Assembly: GCA_002898675.1 (NCBI GenBank)
Contig: BEHW01000027.1
Coordinates: forward strand, 1-21,224
Direction: 5' to 3'
DNA length: 21,224 nt
DNA from: a bacterium HR20
Lineage (GTDB): Bacteria; Bacteroidota; Ignavibacteria; Kapaibacteriales; NICIL-2
In this document: positions 8,059-15,406 of the stretch, piece after piece
Numbering within the stretch: the stretch's first letter is position 1
Layout: every line of letters starts with the position of its first letter
The notes under the pieces: generated by a model
What the model was told of the DNA's origin: nothing
Databases searched by the model: none
Seen by the model: the letters and a program-made list of their open reading frames with translations, nothing else
Position numbers and translations under genes: made by a program

Positions 8059-9903
8059 CTACGGTGGAATCGTGATTGTGCACGAAGTTGCTTCGCGTTC
8101 GCTGCCACTAATGCATCGCAGGCGATATGTGTACTGCCCACCACGCTCAAGGGTGTCATCTACGAAATGTTGCGTTTCAGCGTTGATGCGCGCAAGGACG
8201 AAGACTTCCTCGCTCCCGCTCGAGCTGCGCTCGAGAAGAAATTCGCCTGGATGTGTGGCGGTCCAGTACAGAACGACGACGCCATCGCGGTAGACCGCAG
8301 AATCGAATGCTGGCGGCCTGCAACGCCTGTGCAAAGTAATAGCAGAGCGGCATTCAGATGGTTTGCTCCAGTTGCCGCTGCTGTCAAGCGCAACAATTTG
8401 GTAGGTGGCTCGTGCTGCACCAGCAGAGCGATCAACGTAGCGGCGGGTGGTACCTGGGAGCAGCGCGATTGTCAGTGGGGTTGCCAGTGAGTCGTCGTAC
8501 CGATTGACCGCTATACGTGCAGTACGGGGAGGTGCGCGCCAGACGAGCACAGTCCCACTGCGCGTAGATGTAACCGAGAGCAACTCAGGCGCTGCGGTTG
8601 CACGTGCTGACGCGGCCATTGGTGGTGTTACCGCGCTGGTGTTACCGTGCGCATCAACGGCACGGATGCGGTACTGCTGGTTCCCAGTCACAGTGTCTTG
8701 GTAGCTTGTACCAGAAATGAAGCACCAGCTTGTATCACCGGACAAGATTCGTTCGAGAATGTAGCCGGCGATATCTTCTGCCATCGCTGCACTCCATCGG
8801 ATGCGCACGTGGGCGCCATCGTGCTGAAGCTCGGCGAACGCTGGTCGTTCTGGTGCGGTAGTGTCGAACAGCGGCATGACGGTAGGGATACCGATCCAGC
8901 TTGTCAGCGAATCGGTCCCAGAGGTGATTGTGACGGCGATTGCATCAGCGCGGCGTTCGGGCACAGCAACAAGCAGGAGCGAATCTTGCCATTGCCACTG
9001 TGGCATGTGCCACACGAACGCATCGCTTGGGCGGAGGAGTGGACGTATTCTTGCACGATCGCCGCGAACGTACAGTGCCAGCTGGTTGCCAATTGCAGCG
9101 CGATGAATGCTCGGTGCGGAGGGTATCTCGCGTCTGTGGAGACATTCGACGGAGGACGGGCGTCCTTCGTTGCCGAACACATCGACAGCTGCAACGTAGT
9201 AGCGGAGCCGACCTGAGACTCCCGGCGTGCAATCGCGAAGGAACGCACTGGCGAGCGTGTCTTGCTCCAGTCCGACAATACTGATGGGGCGTTCAACGAG
9301 ACGGATGGGACTTTCCCCCTCGCGAGCGCGGTAGAGCGCGTATCCAGCAATGCCTACGATCCGAGCGGAATCGGTTTGCCACCACAGCTCCATACACTGA
9401 GCGCGCTGGCGCACTCGAATCCAGGTCGGTGGAAGCGGCAGTGTGCGTTGGTGAGAAACGGCGCCGTAGAGCGTCGCAACGAGCGTCGGGCCTGACCAAA
9501 TTTGGTAGTCGTATTCTGCCAGTGGCATCGTTGTCGTGTCGTGGAAGTAGGTGCCGAGCGCACGGCTTAGCGCGCGAGGATTTGCGAAGAACAAGCGATC
9601 GAGGCGCTCGTAGGCACGCTTCCGGTGGTTTGAATCGGGCTGTGCAGCCTCAGTGGCAAGGAGCGCTACCACGGAGTCGCTTGATGTATCCCGTATCGTG
9701 GTACCAACGACAGACCAACGATTGCTCGATGCCGCAGCACGCATGATGACGTACCGCTCCGGCAGTGCGCCGTCGTGTGGTGGCAGCCAGAGCAGTTCGA
9801 TGCCGCGCTGCGTTCCATTTGCCCAGATCGTTTGTGCGGCTCCATCGTAGGCAACTGCAGACCATAAGCAAACGAGAATGACCCAGCGCATCACCGCGCA
9901 CAT
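8059..9903 (-). CDS. Secreted multi-domain fibronectin type III protein
   Basis: A 614-residue exported protein made of about five or six FN3-like modules of roughly 90-100 residues. Each has the pattern of a Trp-centred first strand (IELLWLPP, MELWWQTD, VRIRWSAA, TVLVWRAP, VVLYWTAT) and a Tyr-rich late strand before an AxDxxGN turn (YYVAAVDVFGNE, YRIRAVDAHGNT, YQIVALDSSGNW). The signal peptide is MRWVILVCLWSAVAYDGAAQ. Start choice is between ATG 9903 and ATG 9891; the open frame runs to 9990, but the extra residues there are not signal-like and would fill the intergenic promoter space. It ends without a type IX secretion C-terminal domain. It is the first gene of the minus-strand set with the VWA-barrel protein, suggesting a joint cell-surface role (inference). 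No enzymatic domain is seen. Confidence 0.82.
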   Translation of the reverse strand: MCAVMRWVILVCLWSAVAYDGAAQTIWANGTQRGIELLWLPPHDGALPERYVIMRAAASSNRWSVVGTTIRDTSSDSVVALLATEAAQPDSNHRKRAYERLDRLFFANPRALSRALGTYFHDTTTMPLAEYDYQIWSGPTLVATLYGAVSHQRTLPLPPTWIRVRQRAQCMELWWQTDSARIVGIAGYALYRAREGESPIRLVERPISIVGLEQDTLASAFLRDCTPGVSGRLRYYVAAVDVFGNEGRPSSVECLHRREIPSAPSIHRAAIGNQLALYVRGDRARIRPLLRPSDAFVWHMPQWQWQDSLLLVAVPERRADAIAVTITSGTDSLTSWIGIPTVMPLFDTTAPERPAFAELQHDGAHVRIRWSAAMAEDIAGYILERILSGDTSWCFISGTSYQDTVTGNQQYRIRAVDAHGNTSAVTPPMAASARATAAPELLSVTSTRSGTVLVWRAPPRTARIAVNRYDDSLATPLTIALLPGTTRRYVDRSAGAARATYQIVALDSSGNWSKPSECRSAITLHRRCRPPAFDSAVYRDGVVVLYWTATHPGEFLLERSSSGSEEVFVLARINAETQHFVDDTLERGGQYTYRLRCISGSEREATSCTITIPP

Positions 9904-9926
9904 TGCACGCAAGAGTTGAGCATCGG

Positions 9927-9934
9927 CGAAACTA
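9927..9934 (-). promoter_or_regulatory. Possible -7 element for the FN3/VWA/MFS operon
   Basis: On the minus strand this reads TAGTTTCG, one mismatch from TAnnTTTG, and ends 23 nt before the ATG at 9903. It lies in the 99-bp divergent gap between the FN3 gene and ypdA. No comparable element was found on the plus strand for ypdA in this gap. Weak evidence. Confidence 0.25.
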
Positions 9935-10002
9935 CGCCCCACTGGCACTAATCGGACAGGTGCAGCGTTTTTAGTGTCCGGTCGAACCAATTGCCAACAA
10001 GT

Positions 10003-11010
10003 ATGCTCGATGTTGCGATCATTGGCGCTGGGCCGACAGGGCTTTCCTGCGCAATCGAAGCGATGCGGAGCTCATTGCAGTGTCTGGTTTTTGACAAAGG
10101 CAGCATCTGCGATTCGATTCGGCGCTTTCCGGTAAACATGACGTTTTTTTCCACACCCGAGCAGCTTGAACTCGGCGGAGTGCCGTTCACCACGCCGAAC
10201 GTCCGCCCAACGCGCCAGGAAGCGCTCCAGTACTACCGCATCGTTGCACAGCGTCTGGGTATTCCGCTCCAGCTCTACACGCGTGTTGACCGTGTCAGCA
10301 AAAAGGATGATGCCTTCGTCATCGAGACTGAGCGCGGCACGTGGCACGCACGAACAGTGATCATCGCAACAGGGTACTTCGACCACACCAACCGGCTCGG
10401 TATCGAAGGCGAAGAGCTTCCGCACGTGCGCCACTACTACACCGAGCCGTTCGAGTACAGCGGCATGCGAGTGCTGGTAGTGGGAGGGAAAAATTCTGCA
10501 GTCGAAACAGCGCTCGATCTATGGCGTCATGGTGCCAGTGTCGAACTTGTACACCGCCGTCCTACGCTCGGTGAGAGTGTCAAGTACTGGCTCAAACCCG
10601 ACATCGAAAACCGCATTCGCAACGGCGAGATTCGCGCGCATTTTTCGACCGTAGTTCGGCGCATCGTTCCCGGTGCAGTGCTGCTGGAGCGGACAACCGA
10701 TGGCATCACATGGTGGCACGAGTGCGACTTTGTGCTGCTGCAGATTGGCTACCGTCCCGATGCAGCATTCCTACGGCGGTGTGGAGTCGAGGTGGATCAG
10801 CGCACGTTGATTCCGCGCTACGACCCAGCGACATTCGAAACGAACGTGCCAGGGCTGTACGTTGCAGGTTCGGTGATGTGCGGCTGCGAAACGTGGAACA
10901 TCTTCATCGAGAATGGTCGTGCGCATGCACGTCCGATTGTTGCGAGCATTCGGCAGCGGCTTGGAGCATCCGAGCATTCCGCTGGAGTCCAGCAAGCTTG
11001 GGGCGCTTGA
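10003..11010 (+). CDS. ypdA: YpdA-family FAD/NAD(P) disulfide reductase (bacillithiol-disulfide-reductase-like)
   Basis: A 335-residue flavoprotein of the two-dinucleotide-binding thioredoxin-reductase superfamily. The N-terminal GAGPTG (8-13) binds FAD, VLVVGGKNSA is the second Rossmann loop for NAD(P)H, and IATGYFDHTN and the C-terminal AGSVMCGCETWNIFIENGR complete the FAD site. PVNMTFFSTPEQLELGGVPF and VKYWLKPDIENRI are typical of the YpdA branch. Firmicutes YpdA reduces oxidised bacillithiol; the cysteine described there sits in GGGPCG, and here that position is threonine (T12). No CxxC pair of thioredoxin reductase is present. I chose ATG 10003, right before the Rossmann strand; TTG 9991 is an alternative. 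The C-terminal 107 bases overlap queG on the other strand. Thiol substrate uncertain; N-methyl-bacillithiol is known in Chlorobiota and is a reasonable guess. Confidence 0.85.
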   Translation: MLDVAIIGAGPTGLSCAIEAMRSSLQCLVFDKGSICDSIRRFPVNMTFFSTPEQLELGGVPFTTPNVRPTRQEALQYYRIVAQRLGIPLQLYTRVDRVSKKDDAFVIETERGTWHARTVIIATGYFDHTNRLGIEGEELPHVRHYYTEPFEYSGMRVLVVGGKNSAVETALDLWRHGASVELVHRRPTLGESVKYWLKPDIENRIRNGEIRAHFSTVVRRIVPGAVLLERTTDGITWWHECDFVLLQIGYRPDAAFLRRCGVEVDQRTLIPRYDPATFETNVPGLYVAGSVMCGCETWNIFIENGRAHARPIVASIRQRLGASEHSAGVQQAWGA

Positions 11011-11899
11011 GCGGGCTTCCTCGAAAACGCTGTCGAAACTCCTCGGGAGTCATTGCTAAAATCTGCTCGAGTGCGAGCGATGTTTCGTCGTTCCGTGGGA
11101 AGAAGGCAGTCTCGCGCGTTTCTTTCCGAAACCGATTCCAGGGGCATACATCTTGGCAGACATCGCATCCGAAGAGCCAGCCGTCGAGGTTGCGGCGAAT
11201 TGATTCGGGGAACTCAACGTCGGGCTTGGTTTCGATCGTCCAGTACGAAATGCACCGTGATGCATCGAGGACATAGGGTTCAACGAGTGCACCGGTCGGG
11301 CAGGCATCGAGGCATGCAGTGCAGGTGCCGCAGTAGTCAGGGATCGGTGCATCTGCTTCGAGTTCGACACTGGTGAGGAGAACGCCGAGAAAGAAGAACG
11401 ATCCCATCGTGCGGGAGATCACGTTCGTATTCTTGCCTTGCCAGCCAATGCCAGCTCGCCGTGCCCATTGCTTTTCCATCACAGGACCTGTGTCCACGTA
11501 CACTTTGCTCTCTGCATTCGGTACGCGGTTTGCCAGCCATGCTGCGGCAGCGCGCAGCTTCGGGAGTAGGACGTCGTGGTAATCATCGCCCCAGCCGTAG
11601 CGACTGATTTTCCCTCGGTTGGGTTGGTCGGTGTGGCGGTAGGGTGTGTCGTAACTCATTGCTACGACAACAATGCTTCGAGCTGATGGTAAAATTTGTC
11701 GCGGATCGAGACGCTTTTGGCTGGTGCGCTCCATGTAGTGCATCGTGGCATGGTAGCCACGGGTAAGCCACGTATTGAGGTGTTCCCGCTGGTCATCGAG
11801 CGCTTCGGCTCGCGCAATGCCGACTGCATCGAAGCCGAGCCGGTGGCAGTAGTCCTTGAGTTCCTTCGTCAGCGCTGCTGTGCTCAGCTCTGCATCCAT
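10904..11899 (-). CDS. queG: Epoxyqueuosine reductase
   Basis: Cobalamin- and Fe-S-dependent enzyme that reduces epoxyqueuosine to queuosine at tRNA position 34, the last step of the pathway. The 331 residues show FDAVGIARA, MHYME, VDTGPVMEKQWARRAGIGWQGK (D136 is the conserved proposed general acid) and two 4Fe-4S cysteine sets: C190-x2-C193-x2-C196-x3-C200-P, then C245-x2-C248-x3-C252-P, with C216 in SRCISY also conserved. The segment SPLKRPKLAGLQRNAR (295-310) is the normal end of the family; about 20 further residues rich in H, S and Q follow before the stop and look like an unconserved extension. The start ATG 11899 overlaps the Rieske gene by 16 nt, implying coupled translation. Its 3' end lies inside ypdA. 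Confidence 0.96.
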   Translation of the reverse strand: MDAELSTAALTKELKDYCHRLGFDAVGIARAEALDDQREHLNTWLTRGYHATMHYMERTSQKRLDPRQILPSARSIVVVAMSYDTPYRHTDQPNRGKISRYGWGDDYHDVLLPKLRAAAAWLANRVPNAESKVYVDTGPVMEKQWARRAGIGWQGKNTNVISRTMGSFFFLGVLLTSVELEADAPIPDYCGTCTACLDACPTGALVEPYVLDASRCISYWTIETKPDVEFPESIRRNLDGWLFGCDVCQDVCPWNRFRKETRETAFFPRNDETSLALEQILAMTPEEFRQRFRGSPLKRPKLAGLQRNARMLQAAAECSQQSDVHAHDHSR

Positions 11900-12237
11900 C
11901 GCGGTTGGTGCTCAGGGAGTGCAACTTCGACAGTGCCATCGTTGATGCGGACCGCAAAGAGGCGAATTCGCCCTGAGCCAATGCGTGCACGACCGGTCCG
12001 AAGCGAGAACGTCCAGCCGTGGTTCGGACAGGTGATTTCGCCGCACGCGACAGTACCGCGATCGAGCGAGTGGACGTGCTGGTGCGGACACTGCGGATCG
12101 AGTGCGACGACGCCATCGTCCGTCCAGAGCACAAGGATCGGACGATCTTCGATCGTGCGCACAATGCGGCCGTGCTGCTGGAGTTCTGCCAGTGAACAGA
12201 TTGGATGAAAGCAGTCGTGCTGCTCTTCAAGCGGCAT
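11884..12237 (-). CDS. Rieske [2Fe-2S] ferredoxin-like protein
   Basis: A 117-residue small Rieske protein. The cluster ligands are seen as C50-P-H52 and C70-P-N-H73 (CPH, 17 residues, CPNHGWTF), the spacing of assimilatory nitrite-reductase/dioxygenase-ferredoxin-type Rieske domains. It starts with the usual FHPICSLAELQQHG strand, has no signal peptide or membrane helix, and so should be cytoplasmic and carry electrons. The ATG at 12237 was chosen because homology begins there; the frame is open further upstream inside the hydrolase gene. It overlaps the hydrolase stop by 11 nt and queG by 16 nt. No oxygenase or nitrite reductase subunit is adjacent, so its partner is unknown. Confidence 0.88.
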   Translation of the reverse strand: MPLEEQHDCFHPICSLAELQQHGRIVRTIEDRPILVLWTDDGVVALDPQCPHQHVHSLDRGTVACGEITCPNHGWTFSLRTGRARIGSGRIRLFAVRINDGTVEVALPEHQPRWMQS

Positions 12238-13096
12238 GCGGAGCCACTGGTGAAAGTTCGAGTTTTTTTCCAAGCGAGAATCCTTTTTCGGTGCGAGCGA
12301 TCGTTCCTGCAGCGACAAACGCGTCGTGCTCGAAGATGACGATCCATTCTTCGCGCGCTGCACGTTCGAGCCACGTTTTTTTCTCGGTGATTGTGGTCAA
12401 GGGGTAGTTGTCGTAGCCCATCACGTAGGGGATCGGAATGTGCGCGTGGGTTGGGAGAAGGTCGGCTGGATAGAAGAGCGTTCCGTCGTCAGATTGCAAC
12501 AGGAGTGCTTGCATCGCTTGTGTGTGTCCAAAGAGCGGATGGAGGCTCAGCTCTGGCGTCAGATGAACGCTTCCTTCGATCAGATCGAGCAGCCCTGCCT
12601 CGACTAATGGCTCGTAGTTTTCCGGCATGAACGATGCACGGTCCTTCTCCGTTGGATTGCGTGCCCACGCGAGCTGGTCTGCTTGGACGTAGTATCGAGC
12701 GTTCGGAAAGGTTGGGACTGCAATGGAACCGTCAAGTGTCGTTGCGCCGCCGGCATGGTCGAAGTGGAGATGCGTCAGCACAACATCGGTAATGCTCTCT
12801 GGGGGGATGCCCGCTTCGACGAGCAAATGTGGAAGCGTTGGGTACGCAGTGTCAATTGCGTAGATCTCCTGCAGCTTTGGCGAGAGCTTTGTGCCATTGC
12901 CTGTATCCACAAGCAGACGGCGATCGTCCCATTCGATGAGCAGCAGGCGCGTTGCCATCGGAATACGGTTTACTTGGTCCCCAGGGTGGTATGCTTTGCT
13001 CCAGAGCGGTTTGGGGACGACGCCAAACATTGCGCCACCGTCGAGTCCAAAGCGTCCAGCATCGAGCAAACGAATTGTGTACTTACCGAGCTTCAT
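12227..13096 (-). CDS. Metallo-beta-lactamase-fold hydrolase (lactonase-like)
   Basis: A 289-residue MBL-fold hydrolase expected to bind two metal ions. Motif HLHFDHAGG gives H109, H111, D113 and H114; GHTQ gives H191, PADLLP gives D212, and FEHD gives H257. These are the standard ligands of the family. The overall pattern (early LLVDTGNGTK, then the HxHxDH segment followed by YYVQADQLAWARNP) resembles the lactonase/YtnP-like branch, some members of which cleave N-acyl-homoserine lactones; the substrate here cannot be called. No signal peptide, so cytoplasmic. The ATG at 13096 lies 29 nt after a TAnnTTTG element on the minus strand. It heads the overlapping set with the Rieske gene and queG. 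Confidence 0.9.
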   Translation of the reverse strand: MKLGKYTIRLLDAGRFGLDGGAMFGVVPKPLWSKAYHPGDQVNRIPMATRLLLIEWDDRRLLVDTGNGTKLSPKLQEIYAIDTAYPTLPHLLVEAGIPPESITDVVLTHLHFDHAGGATTLDGSIAVPTFPNARYYVQADQLAWARNPTEKDRASFMPENYEPLVEAGLLDLIEGSVHLTPELSLHPLFGHTQAMQALLLQSDDGTLFYPADLLPTHAHIPIPYVMGYDNYPLTTITEKKTWLERAAREEWIVIFEHDAFVAAGTIARTEKGFSLGKKLELSPVAPHAA

Positions 13097-13125
13097 AGGG
13101 TGCGTGTTCGTGATCGTTTCAATGA

Positions 13126-13133
13126 CAAATCTA
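13126..13133 (-). promoter_or_regulatory. Bacteroidota-type -7 element for the MBL-Rieske-queG operon
   Basis: The minus strand reads TAGATTTG, an exact TAnnTTTG match, ending 29 nt before the hydrolase ATG at 13096. It faces away from the ppiD promoter in the same 122-bp divergent gap. No clear -33 box. Confidence 0.5.
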
Positions 13134-13137
13134 CGAG

Positions 13138-13151
13138 GCCCGCTATCGGGC
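13138..13151. repeat. Short inverted repeat between divergent promoters
   Basis: GCCCG, a 4-nt spacer CTAT, then CGGGC: a perfect 5-bp dyad lying directly upstream of the minus-strand -7 element and just before the plus-strand -33 TTG. It could be an operator for both transcription units or chance; the arms are short. Confidence 0.25.
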
Positions 13152-13155
13152 GGTG

Positions 13156-13184
13156 TTGGAGGAACTACCCACAGTGTAATTTTG
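13156..13184 (+). promoter_or_regulatory. Promoter of the ppiD transcription unit
   Basis: TTG at 13156-13158 and TAATTTTG at 13177-13184 are separated by 18 nt, close to the Bacteroidota TTTG-N19-TAnnTTTG arrangement. The -7 element matches exactly and ends 34 nt before the ATG at 13219. This is the best two-part promoter in the window. Confidence 0.55.
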
Positions 13185-13218
13185 CCCCCTGTAAGTTTTT
13201 CACGCCAAAGTCAACGCT

Positions 13219-15396
13219 ATGGGCATGATGGAACGCATGCGATCGCTATCCCCCTGGATGATCGGGGGAGTGATCGTGACGTTTTTGATTCTGATGGTGC
13301 TCGGTGATGTCAACCTGCCGGAGATCTTCAACTTCGGCGGTGCTGTGCGCCCAACGACGGTTGTCGGGGTTGTCGAGGGGGAGAAAATCCTCTACAAAGA
13401 TTTCGAGGAGCGGGTCCGCCAAGTCGCCGAGCAGCAGCGCAAGCAGATGCAGCAACAAGGTATCGAGCAAGACCTTGACGAAAACCTTGTTCGGGAGCAA
13501 GTGTGGAACCAGTACGTCAACGAAATCCTGATGCGCAAGGAAGCCGAGCGCGCGGGAGTTTTCGTCACGGCGGGAGAAATTGCCGATGCACTGCTGGTTG
13601 ATCCACCAAGCTACCTCAAGCAGGCATTCACTGATTCCGCAGGTGTCTTCCACCGTGACCGCTACGTCCAGCTTGTCACAAATCCTGATAGTTACGCCGA
13701 TCTTCTCCCCGATGATCCGAGCATCGACAAGGAAGCTGAAGTTGCCAAGTGGAAGCGGAATCTCATCGAAATTGAAAACTCGATTCTGCTGCAAAAGATG
13801 CAGCAGAAGCTCCAAAACCTTGCGGGGTGGTCGGCTGCGATCTATTCGCCGACGTACCTCGATCGCCGCTACACCGCGGAGAATTCTTATCTGGCAATGG
13901 ATTACGTTTTCCTCAATGCGCTCTCGGTCAGTTTGCCGCCGAATGCAGTCACCGACGAAGAAGTGCGCGCCTACTATGAATCGCACAAGCAGTACTTCAA
14001 AACACGCGCGATGCGGAAGATCAAGTACATCAACTTCCCGATCGTTCCGTCGAGCAGTGATTCTGCCCGGACGCGGAAGCTCATCGAGCAGATTGCAGCT
14101 GACCTCGCTGCCCAGAGTGACCCCGCCAAGCGTGATTCGGTGTTCACCCACTACTTCGCAACCGTTGGAGGGCATACGCAGAAAGTCACAAAGCCGACCG
14201 AACTCGATCCTGCAAAGCAGGCATTCATCGCTGGTCTTTCGGTTCGCGGTGTCGCTGGCCCCGTCACACTCAACAACAAGACGTACTTCTTCCGGCTCGA
14301 CTACCGCGGACCGAGTACCGACACTGCTGTTCGTGCAAGTCACATCTTGATAGGCTTTGGCAACAACAAGGACAGCGCGCGCAAGGTAGCCGAGCAAGTG
14401 TTAGCGCGTGTTCGTGGAGGAGAAGATTTCGCCAAAGTTGCTCAGGAAGTCTCCGAGGATAAAGGCTCTGCATCTCGGGGCGGCGATTTGGATTACTTCA
14501 CCAGAGGGCGGATGGTCAAACCGTTCGAGGATGCAGCATTTGCTGCCGCTGTGGGAAGCATCGTTGGCCCAGTTGAATCACAGTTCGGTTACCACATCAT
14601 CAAGGTTACCGACAAAAAGACCGAATCGCTCGAATACAGCGAGATCGAGATTGCCTACACCGTTTCGCCTCAGACGAAAAAAGCACTCCTCCGCCAGGCC
14701 TATAGCGTTGCACAGCAACTCGAAAATGGCGAGAACATTGATTCACTGGCCAAGCGTTTGGGCAAGCAAGCTATCGAGTCGGTCTTTTTCGATAACACGC
14801 AGCCGTTCTTGGGTTCGATGGAAGTGACCCAGTTTGCCTTTGGGCATAAAGTCGGTGATGTGTCGCGTCCATTCGAGCTGCGCTTCTACGGCTACACGAT
14901 CGTGCAAGTCTCTGCCGTTCGCGAAAAGGGCATCAAGCCGCTCGAGGATGTACGCGATGAGATTCGGCAGCGCCTGATGAGTTGGAAGCGAGTGGCTCAA
15001 CTCAAAGAGCGCGCGGAAAAACTCGCTGCGCAGCTGCAGCAGGCTGGTACGCTCGAAGCTGTACGCACGATTGATACGACGCTGCGCGTGTTCAGTGCTG
15101 CACGTGTGACCGAGCAAGGTCAGCTTCCAACAGGCGCCGATGTTGCAATTGCTGTGGAAGCGTTCAAGCAACCTGTTGGCAAGATCTCACCGGCGCTCCG
15201 TGGTGAAGCGGGCTACTACATCGTTCTGGTCAGAGAAAAGCACCCAGCCGACCCGAATAACCGCCAAGCAGGCATCGAAGCAATTGCTCGTCGCAAGCGC
15301 CAGGAAGCTCTGCAGAACGCGTTCTTCACCTGGCTGAACAACCTCCGCCAGCAAGCGGAGATCGAAGACTACCGCGCCGAAATCTTCAGCCGCTAA
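13219..15396 (+). CDS. ppiD: PpiD/SurA-like peptidyl-prolyl isomerase, membrane anchored
   Basis: A 725-residue periplasmic folding factor tethered to the inner membrane. One transmembrane helix (about residues 13-29, WMIGGVIVTFLILMVLG) follows a short cytoplasmic start, as in PpiD. A SurA/PpiD N-terminal chaperone region follows (VVGVVEGEKILYKDFEERV onward, about 45-210). The clear parvulin (PPIC) domain is about 370-465: VRASHILIGF, ARVRGGEDFAKVAQEVSED, GGDLDYFTRGRMVKPFEDAAF, GPVESQFGYHIIKV. The flanking stretches (about 240-360 and 470-600) look like degenerate parvulin-like modules. It has its own promoter and is followed within 10 nt by hpnC, so it may be co-transcribed with the squalene genes. 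PpiD versus a lineage-specific SurA-like protein cannot be separated further. Confidence 0.92.
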   Translation: MGMMERMRSLSPWMIGGVIVTFLILMVLGDVNLPEIFNFGGAVRPTTVVGVVEGEKILYKDFEERVRQVAEQQRKQMQQQGIEQDLDENLVREQVWNQYVNEILMRKEAERAGVFVTAGEIADALLVDPPSYLKQAFTDSAGVFHRDRYVQLVTNPDSYADLLPDDPSIDKEAEVAKWKRNLIEIENSILLQKMQQKLQNLAGWSAAIYSPTYLDRRYTAENSYLAMDYVFLNALSVSLPPNAVTDEEVRAYYESHKQYFKTRAMRKIKYINFPIVPSSSDSARTRKLIEQIAADLAAQSDPAKRDSVFTHYFATVGGHTQKVTKPTELDPAKQAFIAGLSVRGVAGPVTLNNKTYFFRLDYRGPSTDTAVRASHILIGFGNNKDSARKVAEQVLARVRGGEDFAKVAQEVSEDKGSASRGGDLDYFTRGRMVKPFEDAAFAAAVGSIVGPVESQFGYHIIKVTDKKTESLEYSEIEIAYTVSPQTKKALLRQAYSVAQQLENGENIDSLAKRLGKQAIESVFFDNTQPFLGSMEVTQFAFGHKVGDVSRPFELRFYGYTIVQVSAVREKGIKPLEDVRDEIRQRLMSWKRVAQLKERAEKLAAQLQQAGTLEAVRTIDTTLRVFSAARVTEQGQLPTGADVAIAVEAFKQPVGKISPALRGEAGYYIVLVREKHPADPNNRQAGIEAIARRKRQEALQNAFFTWLNNLRQQAEIEDYRAEIFSR

Positions 15397-15406
15397 TGGT
15401 GGCATT

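Noticed and set aside
8022..8059. AAAGGAG at 8048-8054 as the VWA gene's ribosome binding site
   Set aside because: It is 19-25 nt from the candidate starts and no in-frame start codon lies at the right spacing.
5338..9903. Type IX secretion sorting domain on the FN3 or VWA proteins
   Set aside because: Neither C-terminus shows the expected conserved sorting sequence; FN3 ends in an ordinary strand and VWA in a barrel-like strand.
11793..12374. 193-residue minus-strand frame over the Rieske gene
   Set aside because: A different frame from the one with the CPH/CPNH ligands; no recognisable features.
4368..13246. GCGATCGC octamers (4368, 13239) as a repeated genome signature
   Set aside because: I saw only two copies, compatible with chance in this composition; not a HIP1-like repeat.
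13246..14397. 383-residue open frame on the minus strand within ppiD
   Set aside because: It is antisense to a clearly conserved gene, has no family resemblance, and arises from codon bias in GC-rich DNA.
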